Shown piece after piece: positions 1 to 10,455 of a stretch of DNA of 64,000 bases; position 1 is the stretch's first letter, and every line of letters starts with the position of its first letter. Made by a program: the position numbers and the translations under genes. The stretch is from the NCBI RefSeq assembly GCF_947623445.1, contig NC_135243.1, positions 19,042,479 through 19,106,478 of the forward strand, in the 5' to 3' direction. Source of the stretch: Clavelina lepadiformis (lineage: Eukaryota; Chordata; Ascidiacea; Aplousobranchia; Clavelinidae). Below the pieces are notes generated by a model. That model searched no databases and was not told the origin of the DNA. It saw nothing but the letters and a program-made list of their open reading frames with translations.

Positions 1-903
1 AAAGCTGTATTGTTGCACAATACAAATCAATTTGCTTCTATCCCTGTAGCTCATTCAACTAGCATGAAGGAGTCTTACGAAAATATGAAACTTTTTCTTT
101 CGAAGTTGCAATATAGCACTCATACATGGAAAGTTTGCGTTGATTTTAAAGTCCTAAATATGCTACTGGGTCAGCAATCTGGATTTACAAAGTACCCTTG
201 TTTTATGTGTGAATGGGACAACCGAGACAGGAAAAATTATTGGATTAAACGTGAGTGGCCGTTGAGGGAGTATCTTACACCAGGCTATAAAAATGTTTTA
301 CAGCCTGCTGTTATCGACAGATCTAATGTTATACTTCCACCATTACATATTAAACTGGGTCTCATGAAACAGTTTGTAAAAGCTCTCAACAAAAAAGGTG
401 TATGTTTTAAATACATTCGGGAAAAGTTTTCTCACGTGAATGCCGAGAAAGTTGAAGAGGGTGTATTTGTTGAACCTCAAATCAGAACACTCACCAAAGA
501 CCCCCAATTTCTTATTACCATGACGGATGTGGAAAAAAAAGCATGGCTCTCTTTCACCGAAGTTGTGTCTAAATTTCTTGGAAATACTAAAGATCCAGAT
601 TACCAAAATATTGTAGAAAACATGTTGGCTTGTTATCAAGCACTTGGGTGTCTAATGTGTTTATAGGTTCATTTTCTACGCGCACATTTGGACAATTTTC
701 CCAAAATCTTGGGTGACATGAGTGAGGAGCATGGTGAACGTTTTCACCAGGACATCAAAGCCATGGAAACGCGGTATCAAGGGCGATGGGATGTTACGAT
801 GATGGTGGACTACTGTTGATGCCTGAAACTCGACTGCGAGAATAGTGAGGCTGCAAGAAAAGCTAAAAGAAGAAAATTCATGCCAAACACCTATAAGAAA
901 TAA
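1..903 (+). pseudogene. Decayed transposon-type gene, C-terminal part, enters from the left edge
   Basis: The reading frame is open from base 1 and runs to a TAA at 901–903, interrupted by two in-frame stops (TAG at 664–666 and TGA at 817–819). Conserved-looking blocks continue in the same frame across both stops, for example GQQSGFTKYPCFMC, LPPLHIKLGLMKQFVKAL, LGDMSEEHGERFHQDIKAME and RYQGRWD, and the tail is basic (AARKAKRRKF). I recognise this as a multicopy, uncharacterised protein family seen in many invertebrate genomes and usually taken to be transposon-derived. The CxxC in YPCFMCEWD and the acidic/His residues near the end could belong to a nuclease or integrase core, but no function is established. 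Two substitutions (apparently Lys to stop and Trp to stop) are the only clear disruptions, so decay is recent. The N-terminus lies outside the window. Confidence 0.75.
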
Positions 904-1346
904 GAAAGAAAACTTGTTTGAATCAAAAGTTTATTGAGCAAATGAACATAATTATGTGCTACTGGGGTTTAGGTTTAGAGGGTTAAGGTATAAGCTAACA
1001 AAATCTCAAATCCAATTGAGTAAGTTAAGTGCCTTGTAGGCTGTGTTTCGTTACACGTACGGAGCTCTTGGCATGTAATAGGGCACAAGCGCCCTTAATA
1101 CAACCGTTTTTGAGTAAAATTTTCATTCAATTTTTGCAAAAAAGTGTGACGTGATGGGTGAATTCTGACTGCAAATTCGGAATCAGCATAGTCTAGGGTT
1201 GCCATACCGTCCGGAAAATTCCGGACATGTCCGGAATGTAGGGTTAAATTTTGCGTCCGGGAGGAATTTTAAAAAATGCTCAAATGTCCGGAATTTTATG
1301 ATGGGCGTTTTGGGGGAATTAGAATTGCGGGAATAATCCTGTAAAT

Positions 1347-1396
1347 CAGGGGTGTCCAACACGTGGCACGCGACGTGTCTGAGTTGGACACACCTG
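1347..1396. mobile_element. 50-bp micro hAT insertion with exact 8-bp target duplication
   Basis: The segment begins caggggtgtccaac and ends gttggacacacctg, near-perfect terminal inverted repeats with only about 20 bases between them. It is flanked on both sides by ctgtaaat (1339–1346 and 1397–1404), the 8-bp duplication expected of hAT transposition. It lies inside the larger element 1194–2234, so it arrived later. Confidence 0.75.
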
Positions 1397-1961
1397 CTGT
1401 AAATTATGTTTAACTTTAAACATTGTACATGTCTTTTGGTGTTCCATGGGCTATTATCATTATCTCGCTTACTACTTTGATATTAATGCCTTGGACGTTA
1501 TCTTTGCTGGTATCATTTTACTGCATCTGCAATCGTACTGTGCACACTGCCAATCCAGAACATTGTTATTTCGTACCGTGTGCATTTTTTTTACTACGAG
1601 GTTGTACGGAATTATGATGTAACAGAGTTTTCCTTATCAATGATGTTTACCACTTAGAACTTTCTGGAGCTTTGGAACTTTCTTGAACTTATTGGCCGTT
1701 GTGCTGAATCAGAATTGGTTAGATATAGCTCACATGCTGCGAAAATTACTAGAACATTCCAACAGACTATGAAAGCAGGCGATTTCGCACATATAATCAG
1801 AGATTTACTTAAAATGTCATAGAGGAGGAAGCCTAGTGATTTACTTAAAATGTCAGGAACCATTTGGTTCAGTTATTCTGGTGGCTAATTACTTTGTTTT
1901 TTAGATTATGCATTTTTAGTTGGGTTTTATTTATTGTTAATAAAAAAAGATATTATTTCAA

Positions 1962-2155
1962 ATGGCTAATTCTAAACGAAAGTGCGCATTCACTAACGAA
2001 ATGCAAAAAAAACATCCATGTTTTAGAAAAGGCAGGAATGATTATGAGGCAGAATGCTTGGTTTGCACGTCAGGAACCTATATATCTGTCGTGCACAAAG
2101 GTAATGGTGATTTAAACACACATCTGGAATCGGAAAAACATCGCAAAGCAGTAAG
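1962..2155 (+). pseudogene. N-terminal zinc-finger fragment of a hAT transposase
   Basis: A short frame starting at an ATG encodes a basic stretch (NSKRKCAFTNEMQKKHPCF) followed by a BED-like zinc finger: ECLVC, then 19–20 residues on HLESEKHRKAV, giving a C2H2-type ligand set. This arrangement is typical of the N-terminus of hAT transposases of the kind with a KRKC..F...QK..P leader. No catalytic core follows before the right end of the element at 2234, so this is a truncated, non-functional remnant. Confidence 0.6.
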
Positions 2156-2234
2156 AGGTAGCGCATATATATGGTCTCATGAAAATAGTCATGTATTGTC
2201 CGGAATTTTGCTTTTTCAAATATGGTAACCCTAG

Positions 2235-3057
2235 TTTAAGATAGTCCAATTTCCATTCACTCCACGATTTGCCTTTTCCAAAATCACTATTAGGTGCCAC
2301 TTCTTGACAAACTTTGCAGATTAATTATCATGTTGCTTGACGCAGAATAGTCATAAGATTTTGGACAGTTTAACGGTTTGCTGTTTTAGCGCATGATTTC
2401 CGGTATCATCATTGTAATTTAGTGTCACACACTCTACTGCTTTTTTTTTTACCATTCCTCTCTAAATTCAGTCTTCCTTTTTTCTAGCTTCGTTTCCTTG
2501 AATAGACATCTCACTGGTAGGTCTGTATTTAACTTGGATGAATATTCGCTCAGTTTAGAAAATGTAATTACTGTAAATGGTATAAAACCAGTCTTCAGAG
2601 TCGAAACTGGAAAATAAAAATCTTTTACAAGCTAAGGAATAAAGTTAGTTGCATCCACGAGTGTGGAGTGTTTGTGAAGCAAAGACAAAGCATTGTGATG
2701 TAACAAAAGGGTACTGTATGCTCATGTGCATCAGCACACATGGTATAAATGCGATAAGCGCAGAAGCGTTCTGTCCAAAAATAATGTTGAAGATCATTTT
2801 AGTTTTAAATTTGGAAATTGCAAGTGCGCAAGAAGGAGATTTTACTGCGCAAATAGTCTGGTGGTATTGCGCATTTGCTCAGTTGCGCACCTTAGAGGGA
2901 ACACTGGTTGCAGCCTAGTAGGTCATTAGTCAGTACAATGTAATGTTGTTTGTTTTTGTGAAACAACCTGGCACCACTGCAGCTTCTCCAGTCTGTGTGA
3001 ATTTGCCTTAGCCCAATTAGGCTACTGACCAGTCAATTGTTACCTGTGGTTATCATG
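2235..3057. other. Non-coding; hAT-type 3' terminus near 2906
   Basis: No credible gene. The stretch 2700–2906 is rich in tgcgca motifs and ends ttagagggaacactg at 2906, which is the inverse of the well-known hAT terminus that begins cagtgttccctctaa. I see no matching left end, so only one end of an element survives. The short frames here (2649–2929) look like chance. Confidence 0.4.
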
Positions 3058-3730
3058 GCTACCAAAAGAAAAAGAACTATTGCAGAAGAACGCAGAAAAT
3101 TTAATGATGAATGGATTGGTAAATGCTTATTCACTTCAGTAAATAACAAAGCAATGTGCCTAATTTGCCAGAATTCAATAGCTCAACCCAAATAGTACAA
3201 TTTTAAATGACATTTCGAAAGAAATTATAATGAAAAGTACACCATGGAGGAAAAAAGACAGCTTTCAGACAAGTTAACCAAGAACCTGCAAGCACAACAG
3301 CAAGTATTAACCAGAACATCTGAGACTGATTTTACTAATACTGCTCTGAGCTTCAAGATTGCAAAGATTCTCAGCAAACACGAAAAACTTTTTCAGATGG
3401 TGAGATAGTTAAAGAATTCCTGCTGGCGTTTGCTGAATCTAAGTGTCCACAAGTTGTGAGAAGTGTGTCAGAAGTATCTCTTAGTCAGATGAGTTGTGGA
3501 TATGTTTTCAGATATAGAATATATCAAATTAAGGAAAAAATGAAAGGCTTAGAATAGGGTGTATTTCATATCAATATTGTGACAGACAGAAAAACTTGTA
3601 CATTTATGCAAGAATTACCAAAAAAGTTGAATCAAATAATACAATGTTGCGAGGTTATTTCATGCTGGCATGACCAAGCTTCATACCCACATGATGACAT
3701 ATTTTCAAAACCAAAAATTTTATAAGATAT
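3058..3730 (+). pseudogene. Decayed hAT transposase, zinc-finger N-terminus (ZBED5/GTF2IRD2-like type)
   Basis: From the ATG at 3058 the frame reads a basic leader, FNDEWIGKCLF and KAMCLICQNSIA, followed after two in-frame stops by a histidine-containing segment (about 3205–3240). Further blocks in the expected order follow: LSDKLTKNLQAQQQ, SFKIAKILSKHEKLF, SDGEIVKEFLLAFAE, CPQVVRSVSEVSLS. This order (BED-type finger, Q-rich linker, IA..I...K.F..GE..K) is characteristic of domesticated and transposon hAT proteins of the GTF2IRD2/ZBED5 group. Several stops and at least one frame change break it, and the catalytic core is absent after about 3700. It is a dead remnant. Confidence 0.65.
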
Positions 3731-4060
3731 TTCTGTTTTGTGACGGACGGAAGGGATAGAAAAACCTCATGTTTGCACTGGTGCCCACTTTTGTCTCAAC
3801 CGCAAAGCTTTTTTACCCTAAATCCTCTAGATGTCATTAACCATGTACAGTATTTTGTTTTGTGTGTTACACATATTTTGTGACAGATTGAGAACAAAGT
3901 GATAGTCAACTTTTTGCATGTTCTTAAGTTATAATTTTTACTCAATGGCCAATAAGTATCATTTATCATATTTATCTTATGTTTATAAAACATTATACAA
4001 ACAGTGGTATTCAATTCTTGCAAATGAAACAAAATGAACAATAAGTTCAACACACAAGCA
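3731..4060. other. No feature recognised
   Basis: AT-rich sequence between two transposon remnants. A minus-strand frame at 3796–4053 has no recognisable features. I see no repeat or gene here. Confidence 0.5.
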
Positions 4061-5815
4061 CTTCAGTCAATAGTGTTTAATTAAAAAAGATTGCAGCATG
4101 TCTTTTGTCGTGGCTTTACTCATAAAAGGAATTCTTGCAAGAATTTATTACAACACATAATTTGCCTCCGTAAACACCCCATACATGTTCAAGCTCAGGA
4201 TTTCTGAATAATCCAGTTCCTCGTTTTGCTACTAGAATCGGTACTGCAATTTTTTGCTTAGGCTCAGATCATACTCAAATTCATCTACTGTATTTGGCCA
4301 ACTCCAATGCTTCAGACTCTTGTGCATAACATTAAATTTTCCATCTCCAAGGCGACAAGTGGTTGATGTAACCTGTCCTTGAAATTACTCACCTTCATTA
4401 TTGACAATCACATGATCCAGACAAGAAAATGGCTGTGCCGTTTCCACATTGTACACTTTTTTACTTAACTTGATTTTGTTTTGTGCATTAATCTTATCAT
4501 AAAAACTGAAACATGTTTTCCTTCTTCCTGTTGCAGTCTACGTACATGATACTGTGTAAAATATATATTTCCCGAGTATTAAACTACTGTTAGCAAACTT
4601 TAAAAACTCTTCTGGTGTCTGAATAATTACTTTGTTAGCTTTAACTTTTTGCAAAACGCAGCTTTTTACTGTTCCCCCCAATCCATCGACTGCCTCCTTT
4701 CCATGATTAGCCTGAAAATAATTCTATTCCAATTGAATGCTTTGGGGATATTTAGTCAACAGGTAAAACACATACTGACATCGAAATTGTGAGCTACATA
4801 CATCTGACTAAAATTTAACCTTTTGGAGTGATACACTAGTTTCACTTTGATGCTTTTTTCAACAACATATTGCATTACGCTGCCAGAATGTTCATTCTAT
4901 GATCTGGTTCTCTGGTCTCATTCGCTGTAAACAGTGAAAAAAAGAAGCCTTAACTTCATTTTGATTGACATTTTTGTAGTTCATTGACTAGTCTACGTGG
5001 CTCACTGCTTCCCCTTGCTGCAAACCATCTATGTCCAATTTATATTGCATGCTTTGTGCTCTTAATATTGTATTTTCAGTGAAGCTACATCTATTTTTAT
5101 TTTGTCATAGGCTTCTGAACCACTAATGTCAACTAAAACTTTTCAGGATAGGAACGGCCACTAATTTTCTTCCATGTATAGCTGGCCTACGGAATATTAT
5201 CTATTTCTATGCAATGAATATCATCAAAATTTGCATCTGGACATTCAGAACATAGTTCTTGGGCACAGATGTTTTTCATTGGACTGCAAATTACAGCTTT
5301 TTACAAAAGGTGTGGCATTTTGATGGAAGAGAAATTGTGTCATTAACTTTGTTCACTGCTTCACAAAACTAAAGTAATGTTTTCACAAAGCGGGCATAAA
5401 CAAGTGTTTCTCGGAATCTCTCCCTAATACGTAAATTGTTTGTTAAGTTTTATAAACCTGTACTAAGTGGAAAATTTTTTGTTGTTATTGGGATCATCTG
5501 AAGAATCCTGCATGAGTGAAGTGAGCTCTCGGATTGTCCACATTAATGCTTTTTGTTTGAATACTTTTTCACCATTTTTTCTTTTTATATAAACTTGGTT
5601 ATTTTGACAAGGGAACACATACGATGCATCAGGTCGCTGCAAAAAATCACAAATTGCATCTGCAGTAGCTTCTTGATTCACAATTTTTGATCTCCCTGCT
5701 CGACCACTACTAGGTATAAAGGGCACAAACTTACAATTCAAAGACCTTGCAAGTTGAGTAACTGCTTCAACCTGTTTTGTTGGGCATGGTGGAAGAGCGT
5801 TTTTCAATTCAATTA
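4061..5815 (-). pseudogene. Decayed transposon-type gene of an uncharacterised invertebrate family
   Basis: The best-preserved part is a 114-codon open frame at 5463–5807 (minus) with PPCPTKQVEAVTQLARSL, RPDASYVFPCQNNQ, VYIKRKNGE and ALMWTIRELTSLM. Downstream on the same strand further blocks appear in broken frames, including GGTVKSCVLQKVKANKV (about 4630–4680), TPEEFLKFANS, and near 4200 RGTGLFRNPELEHVWGVYGG. The order matches a multicopy, uncharacterised family that I know from cnidarian and other invertebrate genomes and that is generally regarded as transposon-encoded; I cannot name a superfamily. Many stops and frameshifts show that it is dead. Confidence 0.55.
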
Positions 5816-5959
5816 CAGGTCTGTTTAAGGAAGAGCGACTTTTATATCCTTTATTGATTTTTACAACTAAATTGCTTTTTTTCTGACTGTAGCTTAGTTA
5901 GTTTTGTTTCCTTTCTTTGGCAGACATGCTGTTTGCCCAATTGTTTTTCCTCCCATAGT

Positions 5960-7060
5960 TATCTTATGTCAAAAACTAAAAATACATTGTGAGAATCTGT
6001 ACGGTCTAGCAAGAAGTTCGCCGCACACACATTCAAACGTGGTGAGTGTTTCCTCCTGGTGGTGGAAAACCTCTTCTTGTTCTTTGTCTAGTGGTTCTTC
6101 TCTGAAATTTGCTTTTATTTTTCGCTTTGGGGGCACATCGGCTAGAACTGAAGAGTCTCTGTCTCGGTTGCGTTTCTTTTTTGTCTCCTTCTTTGGAGTG
6201 TTGTTGCGTTATGTCCTGCAGGTGGCGCAGGGTCGAGTTGGTCTTCTGGGATGGCGAGTAGAGAATTTTCCTGTTGATTATATCGGAGGAGGAATTGTCG
6301 TTTCCTCCGCTCGTGCTCAGAGTTGGGTCTTTTTGGATCCGGCATTTGTCAAAGATCATTTTGTTGATAATGGGGTCGTTGCTCTAATGAGCAATGGTAG
6401 CACCGTTTTGGTCGGTGATTTCACCGTCGAAAAAGTCCAATCTGGCAGGTTGAATCCTCGAATTCTTGTTCATCGGGTTTGATTGTTGTATTGGTGACTC
6501 TTTTTGGGGATCTTTATGTTGTTCTTGCAAGAGTGGGAATGATCTTTGGTAGGTGGCTTCGTAAGTATGTGTAGGATGGCAATGGGTTGCTTGATAGGTC
6601 TTTCTTCTTCATCTTAAACAGTCTTCGACCGTCTTTTAAGCCTTCATAAGTATCTTTGCCTATTCAGTGTACCTTGACCTCTCCGATTGTGCTTAAAGCA
6701 TCGACGAGGAATTGATAGGAGAAAACGGTGAGGACCCATCCGATTGTCACCCTCACATGTTCTTCTGCGAAGGCTAACGCGGAGATAACCTCCTCGCAAG
6801 GCTGGGGTTTTCGGTCTAAGATTAGAGCTGCTGATTTGTGAATACAAGTAACTCCAATTTGATTTGTCGGGTCGACAATGATTACTTCTAGCTTGTTGAA
6901 CGGTATGCCCGTGCTCTTCAAGAGGCCATAGATTTCTTGTCTTTTTTGGTGGAGCTGAGTTTAATCAGCACTTCCTTTTCTCTTTTGAAGGCAGGAGGAT
7001 CAAACTTCCATCTGTTCTTGATTCTATCCGCCAGAGTGAGAGTCATCCTTGTAGGGTTCT
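5960..7060 (-). pseudogene. LINE ORF1 (gag-like) remnant
   Basis: On the minus strand, around 6930–7050, the frame reads IKNRWKFDPPAFKREKEVLI; after a frame change, 6664–6921 reads GIPFNKLEVIIVDP, ALAFAEEHVRVTIGWVLTVF and DALSTIGEVK, and past a stop near 6661 continues DTYEGLKDGRRLFKM and PSYTYLRSHL. This is the layout of an RRM-like (plug) domain in the ORF1 protein of non-LTR retrotransposons, normally followed by zinc knuckles, which I do not see. Below about 6480 the minus frames become Arg/Lys/Gln-rich (low-complexity tail). The segment is slightly less AT-rich than its surroundings. The opposite-strand frame at 5904–6482 is a shadow. Confidence 0.45.
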
Positions 7061-8290
7061 ACCCTATAAGCGTTGAGAAATTTTTGCAAAGAAGCTCAGA
7101 GCGAGTATCTAGGCTAAAGCTGTTTTTTTTTTTTGAAAGACACGAAATGTGCAATAAGCTTTTTGTGATAACTAGGGCGAGTTTTTGTTGCACTAAAATC
7201 GTGAGAAAGTTGCATTTATGCACAAGTTTTTTCAAATTGTTTGGGTATGAGATACTCGAAAGGTTCCGTTATATAACCTAACAGTTTAATTAAGATTTGC
7301 AGGGTGTCTGCTTGTTCCGTTTCTTTCTTCGCTATTCAATCGATCGTGCATACATTTTTATGTTCTTTAGGTTTGAAACCTACATGACAGCATTTCGCTG
7401 TCAAATTTGGTACTTTCCCAATTCACGGACGGCCTGGCGAGACCGCCGAAAATTACATTTTTTGTCGGTACGCAGCAAGAAAATAACGCAATGCGGAAAT
7501 AATTTTCCGCAAAAAGCCAAACAGCAAAGCGATAACCCACCCCTCCCCCTCCCCAAAACAAGTCAAATACCACAACCCAAACCCCCTAGGTCTGCAAACT
7601 TGATCCAAGGCATTGCAGCAAAACTCAGTGTTGGCGACTTCAACAAAATCAATAGCCAAATGCAGCTAATCCATCACATAGCTCTTTGTTACGCAAATCA
7701 AAGAGAATAGAACCATACCAGAAATAGCATGTTTTTTAAATCACTCTTTCACATTTTGTGCAATACTTGATAGAAGTTGCAATATAAAATTCCTACAAAC
7801 AGCTTAAAACATCATACTACATAAATTCTGAGTATTTAGGAAACTGCCGGAAGCTGTAAAAAAAAAGTTGCAAAAACTTGCCCTAGTGATAACCTAAAAC
7901 TTCATTAACATTCCTGACCCGGCCTTCGTAAGTACAATTCTTGTACCAGTTTTGTTAAATGGGCTAAAAATACAAGAAAATAAAACCTTTAACTTGTGGT
8001 CACTACAGCAATGCAAAAAAGTTACAATATAAAATAGACAGCAGCGCTAAATTGTTTAACTTCAAGCCTCCTGTGGCTCACATATGTAAAATTTCATCAT
8101 GATTCCATAGTTGAAAAATTGAGTTAGATGGAACATCATTTTGAAATACACCCAATACTATATTCACTGGCATTGCGCCAATGCGATAGCACAGCGTATT
8201 TTGTAAATGTTTTGCGGATAATTAAAAATTACAAAAAATCCGTTTTACCTGCAATTTCATTAAAAGAATATTAGCGGCAACATTCTGGGG
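7061..8290. other. Unassigned, probably degenerate retroelement sequence
   Basis: The frames at 7297–7710 (plus) and 7367–7659 (minus) overlap one another and show no recognisable motif. The C-rich run around 7545–7590 produces prolines in all frames. Nothing else can be supported. Confidence 0.3.
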
Positions 8291-8439
8291 GGGGAAGACA
8301 AGCATCTTCACGTGGTCCCCTCTGTCAGTACCATATCTAACAAGAAGATATGCGAAGCGAAGATTGTCAAAACCGAGCAATTAACCAGATCGACCACCAT
8401 CTGGAAAGCAGCGACTGAAATCAAGACACCCCTTTGTAC

Positions 8440-8850
8440 CAGCCGCACAACAGCTACTCAGTAGCGCAGAAGACCTCGGACTAAGTGCGGCGCACTGGAC
8501 GAACCACATGTGGAGCACGGAGTGGCAAAACAACACCTCCAGACTCTGTGACTTCATAGCCGACCCAAACCCATCGGGAATGTCCCTCGCAAGACCTGCT
8601 TGGGTCAGGCTCAACCGCCTGCGCACCGGCGTCGGACGTTTTCGCTCAGATATGCACAAATGAGGACTGGCTCCCTCATCAGGATGCGAGTGTGGTGCCA
8701 CAGAGCAGACAGCAGACCACGTCATCAATGACCGCCCAATCCATCGGCCCCCACATGGTGTGCGTGGTCTGAAAAGATTGGACAAACATACAATCACATG
8801 GCTGATGACCTCATGCCCGGAAATCTAGTTTGGGAAAGAAGAAACGCACA
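8440..8850 (+). pseudogene. C-terminal fragment of a LINE reverse transcriptase polyprotein
   Basis: The plus strand encodes LARPAWVRLNRLRTGVGRFR, a stretch ending SDMHK, a stop, then a Cys/His block (CECGATEQTADHVI) and HRPPHGVRGLKRLD ending CPEI. These are the hallmarks of the post-RT C-terminal region of a widespread animal non-LTR retrotransposon, which contains a C-x-C...H..H-type motif. A TGA replaces the expected Trp after SDMHK and a TAG replaces one after PEI. An earlier frame (GLSAAHWTNHMWSTEW) extends upstream to about 8440. The reverse transcriptase core is absent, as usual for 5'-truncated LINE copies. The long minus-strand frame 8381–8797 is a shadow. Confidence 0.6.
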
Positions 8851-8950
8851 AACAAACAAAACAACGTATTCAATAAACAGGTTTTTCCCAACCGTATTTA
8901 TTCCTTGCAACCACTAGAAATATTTTCATGTGTCGTCGCACCCTTTAAAG

Positions 8951-9268
8951 CAGTGGTTCTCAAACTTTTTGAAAAGAAAGTACGCAACGGTCTCCTAGCA
9001 ATTTTTTTAAATGCCTCACGGTCCCTTAAAAAATCAACACAAAACAACACGTTGGTTTTATGGTATCATCGTGACGGGTGTACCTGCTTCTTTGCAACCA
9101 GTTCGGTTACGTTTGGTTCCGTTTTGGACAACGCAACCCTACTAATATCGTGAATCACATTCAACCGGTTTCAAGCTTTTGGCTTGATGGCAAGTAGTGC
9201 CTTTTTTTTTGGAAGGTGCTTCGCGGTCCCAGAAAATGGTCTCGCGAACCCCACTTTGAGAACCACTG
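8951..9268. mobile_element. 318-bp hAT MITE, 8-bp duplication ctttaaag
   Basis: Begins cagtggttctcaaac and ends gagaaccactg, inverted termini of the common hAT type. It is flanked exactly by ctttaaag at 8943–8950 and 9269–9276. The internal sequence has no coding capacity. Confidence 0.85.
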
Positions 9269-9276
9269 CTTTAAAG

Positions 9277-9712
9277 GATTAAACGAATTTAGGTTTTTAG
9301 TGATATCCTTTCGCCAATTACATTTGTTTGCTTCTAAAAAAAAAACAAGTTACTAGCTTTGTACTGGTTTTGTTTAGGCATGCTTTTTAACTTGAGTTGA
9401 GGTCTAACTGTACAAGTTTACTGAAATGTTACCTTCCAATTTCCCAACCCTTATGAAGTTACACACTTCAGAATCCAAAAAAATTGCATACTTGGAAATG
9501 TATAAAAAGAAAGTTTTAATCAGTGTTTTTTTGCTGAATCGCGATGAAAAGTAATGTTTGTTTCACAGGCGCTGCGGATAACTAGTTGCAACCGATCTAG
9601 TTTCAGAATGATCAAGGCATTTGTTGGCGGTTTTAAATCTTTTTAGCAAGTCATACAAACACATCATCTAGATTTCACACCGATCAACAGTTTTTTCATC
9701 ATTTTTGCGATT
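9277..9712. other. No feature recognised
   Basis: AT-rich non-coding sequence between the MITE and the Cys-rich frames. I see no repeat or gene. Confidence 0.5.
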
Positions 9713-9987
9713 TCAAGAGTGATTGAAGTTCAACCTTTTAAATTCTCTTCTATGAGATTTACAGATATCACAGCTAGTTTTAAACCTTTGCTCAAATCTT
9801 GGTCCTACTAATGTCTCCTTATAGTGGTTGCACAAGCTGAAAAAGCACAAGACAAGAACAAGAGTATTTGTCGTTTGTAGCAAAGTACTGGACGCACACA
9901 GTTTCACAGTCGCAATTAATGATTTTACACTTACAATTAAGGTTGCTGCAGCGTCTGCTCGTTGGAGCACCAAGGATAATATTTACA

Positions 9988-10455
9988 CTAAACCAAAATC
10001 TTTTTACAACTCGCACTATCGAAGAAACTTTCGATAGTTCTGAATTCTGGTTCAAAGGTCCTGCAACACGGAAGTTTTATCATCGAATCTTGACAAAGAG
10101 GGCATGAGACGGAAGTTTTCCCGAACTGCACAAGAAATCGCTGCTGATCGTCACAACAAGGGGTTATGATCATATACTCGATCTTACACGCCCAACAATG
10201 GAATGAAAGACAGTCTTCGTTAGTCCAGCTTTCAGCATGACACTTAGGGCAGGTTATGTTGAATTTCTTTTCGCAGCAACTCATGGTTTTCTTTTTGGGT
10301 TGTTGGTCTATATTTTCTGGACTAGACAGTGGTCTTTTCACGTCTTTATTTTTTTCGATGTTCGGATTTGTTATGGCTTCCACAATTAGATTCGATGCAG
10401 CCCCCATCGGTTCGCCAGAAGATGTTTGACTTGATTGGTTCGTTGACGTCATCAT
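9988..10455 (-). CDS. Unrecognised Cys-rich protein, 155 residues, possibly frameshifted downstream
   Basis: An ATG-initiated minus-strand frame encodes a Ser/Thr-rich N-terminus, a short basic stretch (QQPKKK, about residues 52–57) that could be nuclear targeting, and then a dense zinc-binding-like region: MSCCEKKF, CPKCHAE, FHCWACKIEY, ITPCCDDQ, SCPLCQDS and LPCC. The paired CxxC motifs look like one or two zinc ribbons. I do not recognise the family. Beyond the stop, overlapping minus frames at 9713–10055 remain Cys-rich (CSNLNCKCKIINCDCE; RFKTSCDICKSHRREF), which suggests that the original protein continued and is now frameshifted. The hAT element 10479–13571 has inserted about 16–24 bp upstream of the start codon. 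It could be an exon of a host gene or a transposon accessory protein. Confidence 0.4.
   Translation of the reverse strand: MMTSTNQSSQTSSGEPMGAASNLIVEAITNPNIEKNKDVKRPLSSPENIDQQPKKKTMSCCEKKFNITCPKCHAESWTNEDCLSFHCWACKIEYMIITPCCDDQQRFLVQFGKTSVSCPLCQDSMIKLPCCRTFEPEFRTIESFFDSASCKKILV

Larger units (their letters stand above)
1194..2234. mobile_element. hAT-like element with agggttgccata termini
   Basis: The left end reads ctagggttgccata and the right end is its near-perfect inverse (tatggtaaccctag), with a shared gtccggaatttt-type subterminal motif at both ends (around 1210–1300 and 2200–2215). About 1.04 kb long. It contains a zinc-finger fragment at 1962–2155 and a tiny hAT insertion at 1347–1396. 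The terminus matches those of the elements at 11899, 31639 and 58701. I could not find a clean 8-bp duplication here, so the exact ends are uncertain by a few bases. Confidence 0.65.

Noticed and set aside
5904..6482. 192-codon plus-strand frame
   Set aside because: Its composition is that of the antisense of an Arg/Lys/Gln-rich minus-strand LINE ORF1 remnant; there are no protein motifs of its own.
7297..7710. 137-codon plus-strand frame
   Set aside because: No motif; prolines come from a C-rich run, and overlapping frames exist on the other strand.
8381..8797. 138-codon minus-strand frame
   Set aside because: It is antisense to a recognisable LINE C-terminal coding fragment on the plus strand.
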